Shown: positions 49,793 to 58,470, counted from the first letter of the stretch. The stretch is 64,000 bases of DNA from Ferrimicrobium acidiphilum DSM 19497 (GCF_000949255.1 NZ_JXUW01000003.1:62001-126000); one strand, 5' to 3'. The notes: generated by a model from the sequence alone, not told the origin. Made by a program: numbers and translations.

Positions 49793-50823
49793 GGGTGCGG
49801 CTCCCGTAGAGGGACATCATGCGGCCAGCGGGATTGTCCCATGCGCAAAGCGAGCCTCGTGCACTCGGTGCCGTTCCTTGTCGAGATGGAACCTCCAGTA
49901 CTCGTCGAAGTCGCCGTTGCTGCGTAAGGCGCGTAGCTTCAAGATCGCCTCCGCTCCGTTGAGTCCCCAACGTGCACCGGTCAAATCGAGGCGATCCTTC
50001 ACGAGATGGCGACACGCACCTTCGATCACTCCAGAGGCGATCGGCCAGCCTTCTTCGAGCGCTTGGCGGTAGTTGAGGTAATCCCGCTTGGCAAGTAGGT
50101 AGTTAGCGCAACGGTCAGCGTTCTCCCTAGAACGGGGATCGAGACCGAGACAAGTGGCCTTGCGCCGGATCGAGGCCGCGACCGTTGATGCCTGCCCTCG
50201 TAGTACTGAGAGTGCCTTCTCAGCGACCCACGCTTCTGCGGCAGAGTCACCTTCGGAGAAGAGGACCAGATGTACTCGAGCACGTGGATAAAGTCACAGA
50301 CGATGCTCACCTTGACCCCACGGGTCTTTGCCTCTGCATTGATACAGTCAATCTGGTGCTTCGCACCGTCGACGAGAGCGATCCAAGTGCGCCGATGCTC
50401 TGGGTCACGACGATGTGCCTCGTCGAAGACCGCTGAGATAACGCTCGCAGTGTTATCGACCACGCTGGCTGTGAGCCACTTGTTGGCCGCCTTGGGTGCC
50501 GGGGCTCTCTCTGTGTCGGTCTCACGTCCGATAATGTCGCTAGGAGTACGGATAACCGGCGTCACATCATAGACAGCGCCAACCTCAGCCATACGTTTCC
50601 TGTTGTGCTTCTCCCCTCTGGAGAGCCTCGTCTTCAACTTTGCAGTGGCTTTCCCGGCCGCCTTTGCAGTAGCTGGCCGCAGGGCATCGGGTCTCATGAC
50701 GATCCCCTTGCCGTCTACGGAGAGGACGAGGACCTCTCCTTGGTTGCCCTGCATGCGAGGTATATTCTCATAGAAGGCCTCGAAATCGACGACAGAACGA
50801 GCCGCCAACAGCTCCACCTGACG
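49793..50823 (-). mobile_element. ISKra4-type copy 2, left part only
   Basis: Bases 49793-50823 repeat 46507-47537 at a constant offset of 3286 and appear identical, including the lesion in the transposase after LEYIW. At 50823/50824 the match ends and IS21-type terminal repeats begin. The missing right end of this copy is found at 52670-52886, so an 855-bp internal part has been replaced by other insertion-sequence DNA. Confidence 0.88.
49817..50823 (-). pseudogene. ISKra4-type transposase fragment, copy 2
   Basis: The C-terminal two thirds of the transposase (from RQVELLAARSVVDFEAFYENI to the end HRVHEARF) is present with the same frame break as copy 1. The N-terminus is lost at the IS21 junction. 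The open frame continues 16 codons into the IS21 end (MADFSENGWQTSARIRK), which is an artefact of the junction and not a native start. Confidence 0.85.
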
Positions 50824-50831
50824 TTTGCGTA

Positions 50832-50898
50832 TTCTCGCTGAAGTTTGCCACCCATTCTCGCTGAAATCTGCCACCTGTTCTCGCTGAAGTTTGCCACC
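50832..50898. repeat. Three tandem 21-bp terminal repeats of an IS21-type element
   Basis: The unit TTCTCGCTGAAGTTTGCCACC occurs at 50832-50852, 50855-50875 (with changes) and 50878-50898, a 23-bp period. Multiple terminal repeats with this spacing, just before istA, are typical IstA-binding ends of the IS21 family. They mark the left edge of the element that interrupted ISKra4-type copy 2. Confidence 0.75.
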
Positions 50899-50994
50899 CC
50901 CTAGAGGGCGCGAGAAGGACTCAGGAACAATGGATGCAAAGAGGCCGTGGCATCCTTATGTGGTGACTGAAAACCAACCACCCAAAGGTGCCAC

Positions 50995-51996
50995 ATGCCC
51001 AATAGGAGGATACCAATGAGAAAGATCGAAGAGGTACTGCGCCTCAGTGCGCAGGACAAGAGTGCCAGGGTAATCAGCCGGGAGACGGGAGTATCTCGGC
51101 CAAGCGTGGCTACGTATCTAGAGAAGGCAGCAGAGCACGAGATCGGCTGGCCACTTCCAGCGGGCATGGATGCGAAGAGCTTGGAGCAGTTGTTGTTCGC
51201 CGCGGTTGAGACACCAAAGAGTACGCCCGTTATTCCCAACTGGCAGGAGGTGGCCACCGAGATACAGGCTCATAATCACCTGACCCTACAACTGCTCTGG
51301 TTCTAAGTACAAGGAGCGCAATCCAAATGGGCTCAGCTATTCACGGTTCTGTGCTCGCTACCGAGAATGGAAGAAGATCAATGAAGTGGTCATGCACTTT
51401 GAGCACCGAGGAGGAGAGAAGCTCTTCTGTGACTTTGCCGGTGATACGGTCCCGATCTGGGACGACCACACTGGTGAGGTAAACTTCGCAGCTCAGCTCT
51501 TCGTCGCGGTGATGGGAGCGAGCTCCTACACCTTTGCCAAGGCGTTTGCCAACCAGAAGGCTGAGTCATGGACGGCTGGGGGAACAGCGGCATTCGAGTA
51601 CATGGGAGCAGTTCCCATGTGTGTCGTTCCAGATAACCCCAAAGCGGTGGTCACCCAAGCCATCCAAGTACGACCCGGTATTCAACGAGAGCTACCTGGA
51701 GTGGGCCAGGCACTATGAGGTGACGATTCTACCAGCTAGACCCCGAAAACCTCGAGATAAGGCCGCCGTTGAAGGAGGAGTCCTGATCGTCGAACGCCAG
51801 ATTCTCGCCAGGCTTCGTCACGTCAAGTTCTTCTCCCTGTACGAGCTCAACCAGGCAATCTACGAGCTCTTAGAGGAGCTAAACGCTCAAGGGTTCCAAA
51901 GGCGAGAGGGAACCAGAAAGAGCGTGTTTGAGGCTGTGGACAAGCCAGTGATGCGTCCTCTGCCTACTACGGCGTATGAATATGCGGAGTGGAAGC
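50995..51996 (+). pseudogene. istA: IS21-family transposase istA, frameshifted and truncated
   Basis: The N-terminus MPNRRIPMRKIEEVLRLSAQ and the HTH region VSRPSVATYLEKAA are typical IstA. The frame breaks near 51303 (LQLLW then SKYKERNPNGLSYSRFCARY in the next frame), again near 51662 (VVTQ then SKYDPVFNESYLEWARHY), and continues with LPARPRKPRDKAAVEGGVLIVER (DDE domain). It ends at EYAEWKRP near 51996, where a second IS21-type fragment in the opposite orientation starts. istB is absent. Each break looks like one extra base. Non-functional. Confidence 0.85.
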
Positions 51997-52157
51997 GGCC
52001 AACACAGGCCAGCTTGCTTTGCCCGTTTGACATAGTCAGATACCGTGCTCTTTGGGAGCGAACAGGCTTGAGAGATTTCTCGTATTGAGCGGCGCTCGGA
52101 AAGTGAGAGCCTTAGTACTTCTCTGATTTGGCGCATGATGATGCGGGGACGTGACAC
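51994..52157 (-). pseudogene. istA: 5' fragment of a second istA (IS21 family)
   Basis: On the minus strand MSRPRIIMRQIREVLRLSLS starts at 52157 and continues through an HTH segment (ACSLPKSTVSDYVKRAKQAG) to CWPLP, where it meets the first istA head to head at about 51995. It is related to but clearly different from the first istA, so two distinct IS21-type elements met here. Only about 55 residues remain. Confidence 0.8.
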
Positions 52158-52222
52158 AACTACCTCCTCGGAAAACTCGTTGTCCGATTCAGTATGGCTA
52201 CCTCAGTGGCCCACCCTGTCTA

Positions 52223-52290
52223 GGTGTCCGAAAACTCCGAAACGGGTGTCCGGATTGGACCGAAACGGGTGTCCGAAAACCTCCGAAATC
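52223..52290. repeat. Terminal repeats of the second IS21-type element
   Basis: GGTGTCCG recurs at 52223, 52245 and 52268 (22-23 bp period), each followed by a related CCGAAA segment. They lie upstream of the minus-strand istA fragment, in the place and spacing of IS21-type ends. The sequence differs from the repeats at 50832-50898. Confidence 0.65.
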
Positions 52291-52292
52291 TG

Positions 52293-52642
52293 CAGTAAGG
52301 CTCTGGAAACTTGAGATTCAGAAATTGGCAGATGAGATCGGCATCCCAATCACGGTCTGCCATTTTCCGCCAGGAACTTCCAAGTGGAATAAGATTGAAC
52401 ATCGCCTGTTTTCATTTATCTCGGTGAACTGGCGAGGACAACCTCTCATTAGCCATGAAGTCATGGTCAACCTAATTGCGAATACCAGAACCAAGAGCGG
52501 ACTTAGCGTCCAAGCGGAACTGGACCCAGGGAGTTATCCCAGAGGAGTCAAGGTCTCTGACGAAGAGTTCTCCTCCATCAATCTGATACGTAGCTCTTTC
52601 CATGGAGAGTGGAATTACTCGATACACCCCAGAGAGGGCTAG
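52293..52642 (+). pseudogene. 3' fragment of an ISAzo13-family transposase
   Basis: The frame encodes AVRLWKLEIQKLADEIGIPI, CHFPPGTSKWNKIEHRLFSF, WRGQPLISHEVMVNLIANT and FHGEWNYSI, which are characteristic of the C-terminal half of ISAzo13-family transposases. It lacks the N-terminal half, cut at the IS21-type end. The upstream part of the open frame (from 52151) is IS21 terminal sequence in another context and not native. The right boundary is somewhere in 52643-52669. Confidence 0.82.
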
Positions 52643-52669
52643 GCTGTTATAGTTATTGTTTGCCGGGCC

Positions 52670-52886
52670 CTAAGCTCGAGATCGCCTCGCTACAGGCGCT
52701 CGAGACGGTGGAGACCTCGACATCACCTCGGAGACCTCGACACACCGAGGGTTAACTCAGCTCGGCTTCCGATTCCTCCCTTCACAGAGCCTCGCACTTG
52801 GCGTCCCTCAGCACTGCCAGGCTATGATACCCAGCTTCAAGCCATGATTAGTGGTGTGGTATCAGCCCTCCAGAAGAGCTGCACCC
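52670..52886. mobile_element. Detached right end of ISKra4-type copy 2
   Basis: This 217-bp segment matches 48393-48609 at a constant offset of 4277 with two substitutions and no gaps. It contains the last 28 codons of the DUF6788-type gene and the right inverted repeat ending GCTGCACCC at 52886, next to the TTCTCAATA duplication. Confidence 0.9.
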
Positions 52887-52895
52887 TTCTCAATA
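52887..52895. repeat. Right 9-bp target-site duplication
   Basis: TTCTCAATA directly follows the right inverted repeat and equals 46498-46506. Confidence 0.93.
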
Positions 52896-53242
52896 AGAGT
52901 ACGACCTGTCGTAGAGGTGCCACTTGGTAATCTCGTGGAAGTCATCGCAATGCTTGCGTGAAGGATTGACAGGGCGTCGACGACTTGAGGTGGATGGAGC
53001 GTGAGTCGAGAAGCGAAATGCACATCCAACGGAAATTTCTTACGTCCAACGGTAATATCTACCGTGGCGCCGAAAGATTCCTTCAGCTTCTCAGCCAGCT
53101 CTGCGGCATTTGGTTTAAGGCGTACCGTGATGGCTTCTTTGCCTGCACCGATGCTAAGCAAGGATCCAGGGGCCAGGCGATCAGCCAGTTCGATTACCTT
53201 GGATTTTATGGCATCCATTTCCTTCGCGTACTCTTTGCTCAC
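52887..53242 (-). pseudogene. 5' half of the gene interrupted by the composite transposon
   Basis: The gene starts at GTG 53242 with GGAG at 53248-53251. It encodes MSKEYAKEMDAIKSKVIELA, a Lys/Glu-rich N-terminal region without signal peptide, then a mixed region, to GRTLIE at the transposon edge. The open frame runs nine codons into the transposon (to 52862), which is a junction artefact. Joined to 46164-46506 it forms a 229-codon gene. Family unknown. Confidence 0.75.
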
Positions 53243-54580
53243 TCAATCTCCAGATCCAGAATATAGGAAGCGAAGAATTTGACGCTGGATCCTAGGCGCC
53301 GATCTGGTCGGCGAAATATCTGCCGCTGTAGGCTGCGTGCCTTGTGCTGGTAGCAGCTGGTCAGTGTGTGTAGCCGGAATCTACTGTCTCTATCGAGAGG
53401 CCCAAGCTATGTCGGGTTCGAAAAATTAGGAGTTACATTCACCTACAATCTTTCGACGCATTTCAACGTATAAGCGCACTTCAGAGCGTTGTGGGTCGAT
53501 CGTTCAATATATGCGGCCATAGCCTCACCTGTGAAAATATGGGCGAAAATTCGGATGGACAGGATCCCAGGTGATAATGGAGCGACCGCATTCCACCATC
53601 ATCGCCGAAGGCAAGCGAGTCCCGAATCTCCAGTGTGATCCATGGTCTCAGAGGACCGGTTTGAAGACGCGTGCTTGAAGCTTACAGATAGTGAATAATC
53701 CCGGGTTTCTTGGAGACCCAGACTTCGCCATCTCGGGTCAGTTGACTATCGCTGCTAGAACCTGCTGACTCATAGTTCGCTCAGGTGACCTATACAGTTG
53801 CGCACCGACAACCAGGTAGGGTACCTCGGTTTCGGCGATGATCGTGTGGACGGCGGGCTCGGACACCCCAAGTAAAGAACACGAGATGGCCCATGCGTGA
53901 CGAGTATCCTGCATCAGCACACATCTCTTGAGTGGCGCAGCGATAGCTTGATCGCTGTATCTGGTGGTTCCTCCCAGCGCTCGGAGCTCAGGCTGGTCCC
54001 ATCGCTACCTCGAGTAGCACCTGATGAACATACGGAGCAAAAGCCGAACGCATGGAACCGGCACCCCACCATTACCGTCAAAGAGATTGTTCCGGAGGCT
54101 CTGGCCCCACGGCAATCTAGGCAAGGGATCTCTTCGTGCAATCGCCTTGTGGAGTCCCGTCAGTAACCGCAACTGCAAGGGTCGATCCTAGCGGAGTCCA
54201 CGGGAAATGCGAGGGATAGCTCCGTTGGACCCTCACATCCCGGGTCCTACCTCCCGTTCAATATTCTGTTGTCGTAGATACTGCTCGTACCGGCACCGAG
54301 GTCTACGCCCGGACACCTTTCAGTACCCACACCGCCCGCCACGAATCCCAGCGCGAATACTGCGTAGCCGCTCGGCGATCAACAACTGCCCTTCCTATGT
54401 CCACGTAGAGGCTTACGATGTGCGTCGGGTGCCCAGTTCACGCAGGCCTCACTCTCCCCATAGCCCAGGCGTATACGTCGCGACTAATCGCAACTAGCCG
54501 TTGTCTGCACTTGGAGATAGTGACTTTCTCCGACCAGCGCGCTCTGCTAGACTCGGGCGGACTCACAGCGGAGGGAACCA
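53243..54580. other. 1.3-kb gene-poor region
   Basis: No long conserved frame is present. Overlapping short frames on both strands lack ribosome-binding sites and domains, apart from a weak helix-turn-helix candidate at 53738-53920 (minus). The region may contain decayed genes. The last 40 bases hold the ribosome-binding site (GGAGGG) of the penicillin-acylase gene. Confidence 0.6.
53738..53920 (-). CDS. Possible excisionase-type small HTH protein
   Basis: The 60-residue frame contains ISCSLLGVSEPAVHTIIAET followed by VPYLVVGAQLYR, which has the spacing of the excisionase/MerR-like HTH_17 fold (LGVS-x4-V-x-II, then a VG-x-x-LYR wing). Start and ribosome-binding site are not convincing, and composition does not set it apart from its surroundings. 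It may be a decayed remnant. Confidence 0.3.
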   Translation of the reverse strand: MLMQDTRHAWAISCSLLGVSEPAVHTIIAETEVPYLVVGAQLYRSPERTMSQQVLAAIVN

Positions 54581-57046
54581 ATGAACCGGCGTGGACTCTT
54601 GGGGACGATCACAGTACTAATTGCCCTTGTCGTGCTCGTAGTAGTTCAGACCAAGGGAATCGCGAGCGTTCCACCACTGGGGGCGACCCTCGATCCAGCC
54701 ACTGGCGCACTCAGTATTGGCTCCAGGGCGCGACTCCCACGATCTGCGACCATCCCTATCGCCCACATGCCAGGTGTCGTCACCGTCTCCTACTCCGCAC
54801 AGGGGATCCCCGATCTTCACGCCACGAACCAGAGCGCGCTCTGGTTCGCCATGGGATACCTTGAGGCACGGAATCGACTCTTCGAGATGGATCTCATCCG
54901 ACGCGAGGCCGCTGGAGAACTCGCGGCCGTCCTCGGGTCGAGCTATCTCGCCTCAGATCTGTTTGAGCTACGCCTTGGTCTAATGCGAACCGCCAAGGCG
55001 AACTTTGCCGCCCTGCCTGCAACTGACCGAAAAGTCCTAGAGATCTTCTCCAACGGCGTAAACGCGGCACGTTCCTACGATATGGGTCATCATCAGCTGC
55101 CCGTTGAGTTTCGGCTCCTCAACTATACGCCGGCGCCATGGACGCCAATCGACTCGATGCTGGTACAAGGCTATCTCACCCAGACCCTCGACTATTCGCA
55201 GAACCCGGTGGACTATTCGATCCTCGTGGGGCACCTGGGTTACCAGCGGACGATGGATCTCTTCCCTGTCATTGCGAGGAACCCTCAATCGCCCTATGAT
55301 CTTGGACCGTATCACTCACAACACCACATCCCCATAGACCCTTCTACCACCGTGAGCCCCGGACTCCTTGCCTCCTTGCAGGCGATCGCCCAGGCGAGTA
55401 CGAAGCTACCCGACACCGCGATCCACTCCTTCTCGAACTCCAACAACTGGGCGATCTCGGGATCCAAGTCATCGACCGGCAACGCCATCGTCGCCGGCGA
55501 TCCGCATCTGAATCAGACGCTCCCGGCCGTTTGGTACTGGGTCAACGCCCACGCACCCGGCATCAGCTTTGCCGGAGTGACGGTACCGGGGCTCCCGATC
55601 ATTCTGATCGGGAGGAATCAGTCGATTGCATGGAGTGAGACCGATGTCGAGAACCAATCGACCTTCTTCTACCAGGTGACCACCAACAAAGCGCACCCCG
55701 GAGACTATCTCCTCCACGGAGCTTGGGTACCATTTGGCCACATAACCTACACCGTCAAAGTCAAAGGTCAACCCGCACAACACCTGGTCATTGACACCAC
55801 CGCCGACGGCCCAATTATCTCAGTCCACGGCGTAAAGGTCGCGGTGTACTGGCTTGGTGCCCAGGTATCGAAGGACTTCGCCTCCTTGATGGGTGTGTTA
55901 CATGCCTCGAACTGGACGCAGTTCAAGGCCGCGCTCTCATCATGGAGAGCACCATCTCAGAACTTCGTATTCGGGGACCGCCACGGCAATATCGGACTCA
56001 TCTCGGCTGGCTACTACCCCATCCTGAGCGCTCGAGATCCCTGGCTTGTCATGAATGGCAACAGTGGAGATCGTATCGTTGGTTCGATTCCCTACCGTGA
56101 GATACCACAGAGTTATGACCCGAAGTCGGGCTTCGTCTTCAGCGCCAACCAACGACCTGTCGCCGCCAACTACCCGTACTACCTTGGGACCTCGTTCAAC
56201 TTCTTTTCCAATGGCTACCGTGCCGACGAGATTCACGCGGTACTGTCCGCAACGAGCAAGATCACCCCTGCCGATGTCGCGCATCTTCAGAACTCGGTGA
56301 CCGACTATCTCGCTACCCAGCTCGTGCCCTGGCTCGTCCGCCAGTTCAACGGCGTCCATGAACCTCCTGCCGTCGCAGCGGCCCTGCACACGCTCAGCCA
56401 TTGGAATGCAAGGATGGGAGCGTCCTCGACGGCAGCAAGCATCTGGTGGACCTTTCTCGGCGACGAGATTCACGACACCTTCGGTCCTTGGTTCGCAAGG
56501 TATCGCGTCCCCCAACCGACCGGGAGCTCGCTCGTGGTCAATCAGCTCAGTGCACCCCTCGTCGAAGATCTCCAATACATGGATCTATCTCAGCCGTCGA
56601 GCCCGTTCTTTACCCCGCCCGGCGATGCGCACAAGGTGACCGCGGGCACGGTTGCACGTGAAGCACTCGGCCAGGCGATCGCAACGCTGACCCACAAGTT
56701 CGGCTCCAGTCAGCAGTCCTGGCGCTGGGATCGCCTTCACTTTAGAGAATTCCCATCGTTGAGTGGAGCCGCAGGTCTTTCATATGGACCCCGGGGCTCC
56801 TCTGGGGATGCCTGGACCGTCGATGCGGCTGATGGCAACCTACTCTCTGAGGCCGGGCCGAGCTGGCGTATGATCGTAGCCTTTGGGGACCGCGGTTATG
56901 CGATCTACCCGGGCGGCCAATCGGAGAACCCGCTCTCACCCTGGTATCAGAATCAGATTCCTGACTGGTTTAGTGGCCGTTATCTGCCCTTCGGTCTCGG
57001 TGCGCAACCGGGCATCGCTACCTGGACGCTGGAGCCACGATCATGA
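54581..57046 (+). CDS. Penicillin acylase family protein (Ntn hydrolase, S45)
   Basis: This family hydrolyses amide bonds of penicillins, acyl-homoserine lactones or other N-acyl compounds. The 821-residue product has an N-terminal hydrophobic segment (about residues 6-24), so it is exported or anchored. Autocatalytic cleavage is expected before S287 in FSNSNNWAISG, giving an alpha chain ending near 286 and a beta chain starting with the nucleophile Ser; VAGDPHL and the later Asn-containing motifs fit. GGAGGG precedes the ATG. Its stop overlaps a small membrane-protein gene. The substrate is not predictable. Confidence 0.9.
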   Translation: MNRRGLLGTITVLIALVVLVVVQTKGIASVPPLGATLDPATGALSIGSRARLPRSATIPIAHMPGVVTVSYSAQGIPDLHATNQSALWFAMGYLEARNRLFEMDLIRREAAGELAAVLGSSYLASDLFELRLGLMRTAKANFAALPATDRKVLEIFSNGVNAARSYDMGHHQLPVEFRLLNYTPAPWTPIDSMLVQGYLTQTLDYSQNPVDYSILVGHLGYQRTMDLFPVIARNPQSPYDLGPYHSQHHIPIDPSTTVSPGLLASLQAIAQASTKLPDTAIHSFSNSNNWAISGSKSSTGNAIVAGDPHLNQTLPAVWYWVNAHAPGISFAGVTVPGLPIILIGRNQSIAWSETDVENQSTFFYQVTTNKAHPGDYLLHGAWVPFGHITYTVKVKGQPAQHLVIDTTADGPIISVHGVKVAVYWLGAQVSKDFASLMGVLHASNWTQFKAALSSWRAPSQNFVFGDRHGNIGLISAGYYPILSARDPWLVMNGNSGDRIVGSIPYREIPQSYDPKSGFVFSANQRPVAANYPYYLGTSFNFFSNGYRADEIHAVLSATSKITPADVAHLQNSVTDYLATQLVPWLVRQFNGVHEPPAVAAALHTLSHWNARMGASSTAASIWWTFLGDEIHDTFGPWFARYRVPQPTGSSLVVNQLSAPLVEDLQYMDLSQPSSPFFTPPGDAHKVTAGTVAREALGQAIATLTHKFGSSQQSWRWDRLHFREFPSLSGAAGLSYGPRGSSGDAWTVDAADGNLLSEAGPSWRMIVAFGDRGYAIYPGGQSENPLSPWYQNQIPDWFSGRYLPFGLGAQPGIATWTLEPRS

Positions 57047-57408
57047 CCCGGGGGTACTGGTCGATCGTCTGTGTTCTCCTCGGCGTCTTCGCCGTTGCTC
57101 TCGCCAACGCCGTTGGACTCTGGTGGCTCGGTTACCTGATAGGCGCGGTCCTCGCAATCTGGATCCGCCCAAGTCTTGCTGGCCTCGCGGTGCTGCTTGG
57201 CTGGGGCGCAGGCTTCATGCAAAGCGCCATCGGTGATAACCTCAGCGGATCCGCCCGAGTCGTCGCTCTACTCGCAGGACTACCCGCAAGCCTTGGCCCT
57301 GCGCTGGTGGCAATCGCACTGATCCTTGCCTTCCTGGAGGGGTGGCTTCCAGCCATTCTCGCTCGCCGAGTGCTCACGATTGCGAGAAGACCAAAGGCGG
57401 CCAACTAG
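57043..57408 (+). CDS. Small integral membrane protein coupled to the acylase
   Basis: The 121-residue protein has about four hydrophobic segments (VCVLLGVFAVALANAVG, WLGYLIGAVLAIW, LAGLAVLLGWGAGFM and a longer C-terminal stretch) and a basic C-terminus (RRVLTIARRPKAAN). ATG overlaps the acylase stop (ATGA), so the two are translated together. No family recognised; a role in localisation or processing of the acylase is only suggested by coupling. Confidence 0.7.
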   Translation: MTRGYWSIVCVLLGVFAVALANAVGLWWLGYLIGAVLAIWIRPSLAGLAVLLGWGAGFMQSAIGDNLSGSARVVALLAGLPASLGPALVAIALILAFLEGWLPAILARRVLTIARRPKAAN

Positions 57409-57711
57409 CAGTACCATGCGGTTCGAACACGTCGCCAGATGGCGATGTCGAGAGCACTGGCGCTGCACTGACCTCGCGCGCCACGGAGCGGGTCCGATCG
57501 GTATCCACATGAGCTACATGTCGCCATAGAAGCGCAAAGGGAAACAGCCTGATTCGCTTAGGCTCATCATGACTCACATGGCCGCTCGTCGCTCTCACGC
57601 TTGGGCGAGTCACTCGCCGCGCGAGACGAGCGCCTTCACCCAAAACACAATCATCCCTTATCTCAGCAGTGAAACCGGTGTGGCGGGGCTCTCAGGCTCC
57701 TCCATCACCTG
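57409..57711. other. Intergenic stretch without a supported gene
   Basis: Only short unlikely frames are present. A small hairpin GGCGAG-TCA-CTCGCC lies near 57604-57618 and could end the acylase transcript, but it has no T-run. Confidence 0.5.
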
Positions 57712-58109
57712 ACGCCATCGTCTGGTGCCAGCTTGGCAGGGCTGGACTTCGACAGTGCCCGAGCGTGGTCGGTGTACAACTGGATGGGTCCGTGTAAGGC
57801 TGCCCTGCGTTTGCTGAACGGGGGTTTCTTGCTCGTGACCTTGGTGTTGCGCTCTTTTGGGTCAACTTGGTCGCTGTAGGGCTCCTCCGGACCCGCTTGG
57901 CCTTAGGGATCCCTGATTTTGAGTTGCTCGTGGATCGGTGGAGCCAACAGGTACAGCTGCCCTGGGATCCAATGGATGCCTCCAGCGTAGCCGATGCGGT
58001 CTGCCTTCTCTTGTCGGATCTTGCTCGACCCATCAGCGGTGAGGTGCTGCATGTGGATGGAGGTTTCCATGCCATGGCTACCTGCTTGGGGAGTGGTTCT
58101 CCTCGGTGA
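57712..58109 (+). pseudogene. fabI: 3' remnant of fabI (enoyl-ACP reductase)
   Basis: A first frame encodes SGASLAGLDFDSARAWSVYN then WMGPCKAALRLLN, which is the FabI region containing the active-site Tyr and Lys (Y-x6-K pattern: YNWMGPCK). After a shift near 57825 the next frame encodes FLARDLGVALFWVNLVAVG, then DAVCLLLSDLARPISGEVLHVDGGFHAMA, the FabI C-terminus. The N-terminal two thirds is absent and I find no start, so this is a remnant. Its last 32 bases overlap the 3' end of the minus-strand regulator gene. Confidence 0.82.
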
Positions 58110-58470
58110 GATCCGGATGCTCGTGGATATCGGAGACGTTCTTGCCGGTTCGAAGAGGCGCTAAATTAGCGACGAGTTGTAGGAGCTCGCCGATGCTATG
58201 CGGTTGTTCGACAGGATGGCGTAATGGTTGATCGGGGTGGATCTCATAGTGGTTGCGACGGCCGATGCGTGTTCGCTTCACATAATTGCCGTCCACGAGA
58301 TCAGCGATAATTGCCTGGGCTGCGCGCTCGGTGATCCCGACCCGCGAGGCAATGTCGCGGCCGCGAATCCCGGGATCGCCGGCGATACAGACGAGGACAT
58401 GCCCGTGGTTGGTAAGGAACGTCCAGTTGGACCGTGCCGAATCTTCGGGGGTGCGATTGGAGTGAGCCAT
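58078..58470 (-). CDS. Winged-helix transcriptional regulator next to dab operon
   Basis: The protein is about 130 residues from MAHSNRTPEDSARSNWTFL. It has a winged-helix domain: GHVLVCIAGDPGIRGRDIASRVGITERAAQAIIADLVDGNYVKRTRIGRRNHYEIHPDQPLRHPVE, of which RDIASRVGITERAAQAII is the helix-turn-helix and RIGRRNHYEI the wing. Similar small MarR/ArsR-like regulators are widespread in actinobacteria. It is transcribed away from dabB, with about 180 bp between them containing palindromes. The ATG at 58494 is the alternative start. A role as repressor or activator of the dab genes is inferred from position only. Confidence 0.8.
   Translation of the reverse strand: MAHSNRTPEDSARSNWTFLTNHGHVLVCIAGDPGIRGRDIASRVGITERAAQAIIADLVDGNYVKRTRIGRRNHYEIHPDQPLRHPVEQPHSIGELLQLVANLAPLRTGKNVSDIHEHPDLTEENHSPSR

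Larger units (their letters stand above)
46507..52886. mobile_element. 6.38-kb composite transposon bounded by ISKra4-type ends
   Basis: The element starts GGGTGCGGCTC at 46507 and ends with GAGCTGCACCC at 52886, imperfect inverted repeats, with TTCTCAATA on both sides. It contains an intact-length ISKra4-type copy (46507-48609), a 1.18-kb cargo segment (48610-49792), the left part of a second copy in the same orientation (49793-50823), about 1.85 kb of IS21- and ISAzo13-type fragments (50824-52669) and the right end of the second copy (52670-52886). The outer duplication shows that the whole structure inserted as one unit or that its outer ends were used together. It splits a host gene whose frame is otherwise intact. 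Confidence 0.88.

Noticed and set aside
45677-53242. tRNA-Thr as attachment site of a genomic island
   Set aside because: The accessory DNA lies on the 5' side of the tRNA gene, I see no duplicate of the tRNA 3' end, and the transposon has its own target duplication far from the tRNA.
53897-54166. 89-residue plus-strand and 75-residue minus-strand overlapping frames
   Set aside because: Both are short, mutually antisense and lack start signals; they are likely chance frames in decayed DNA.
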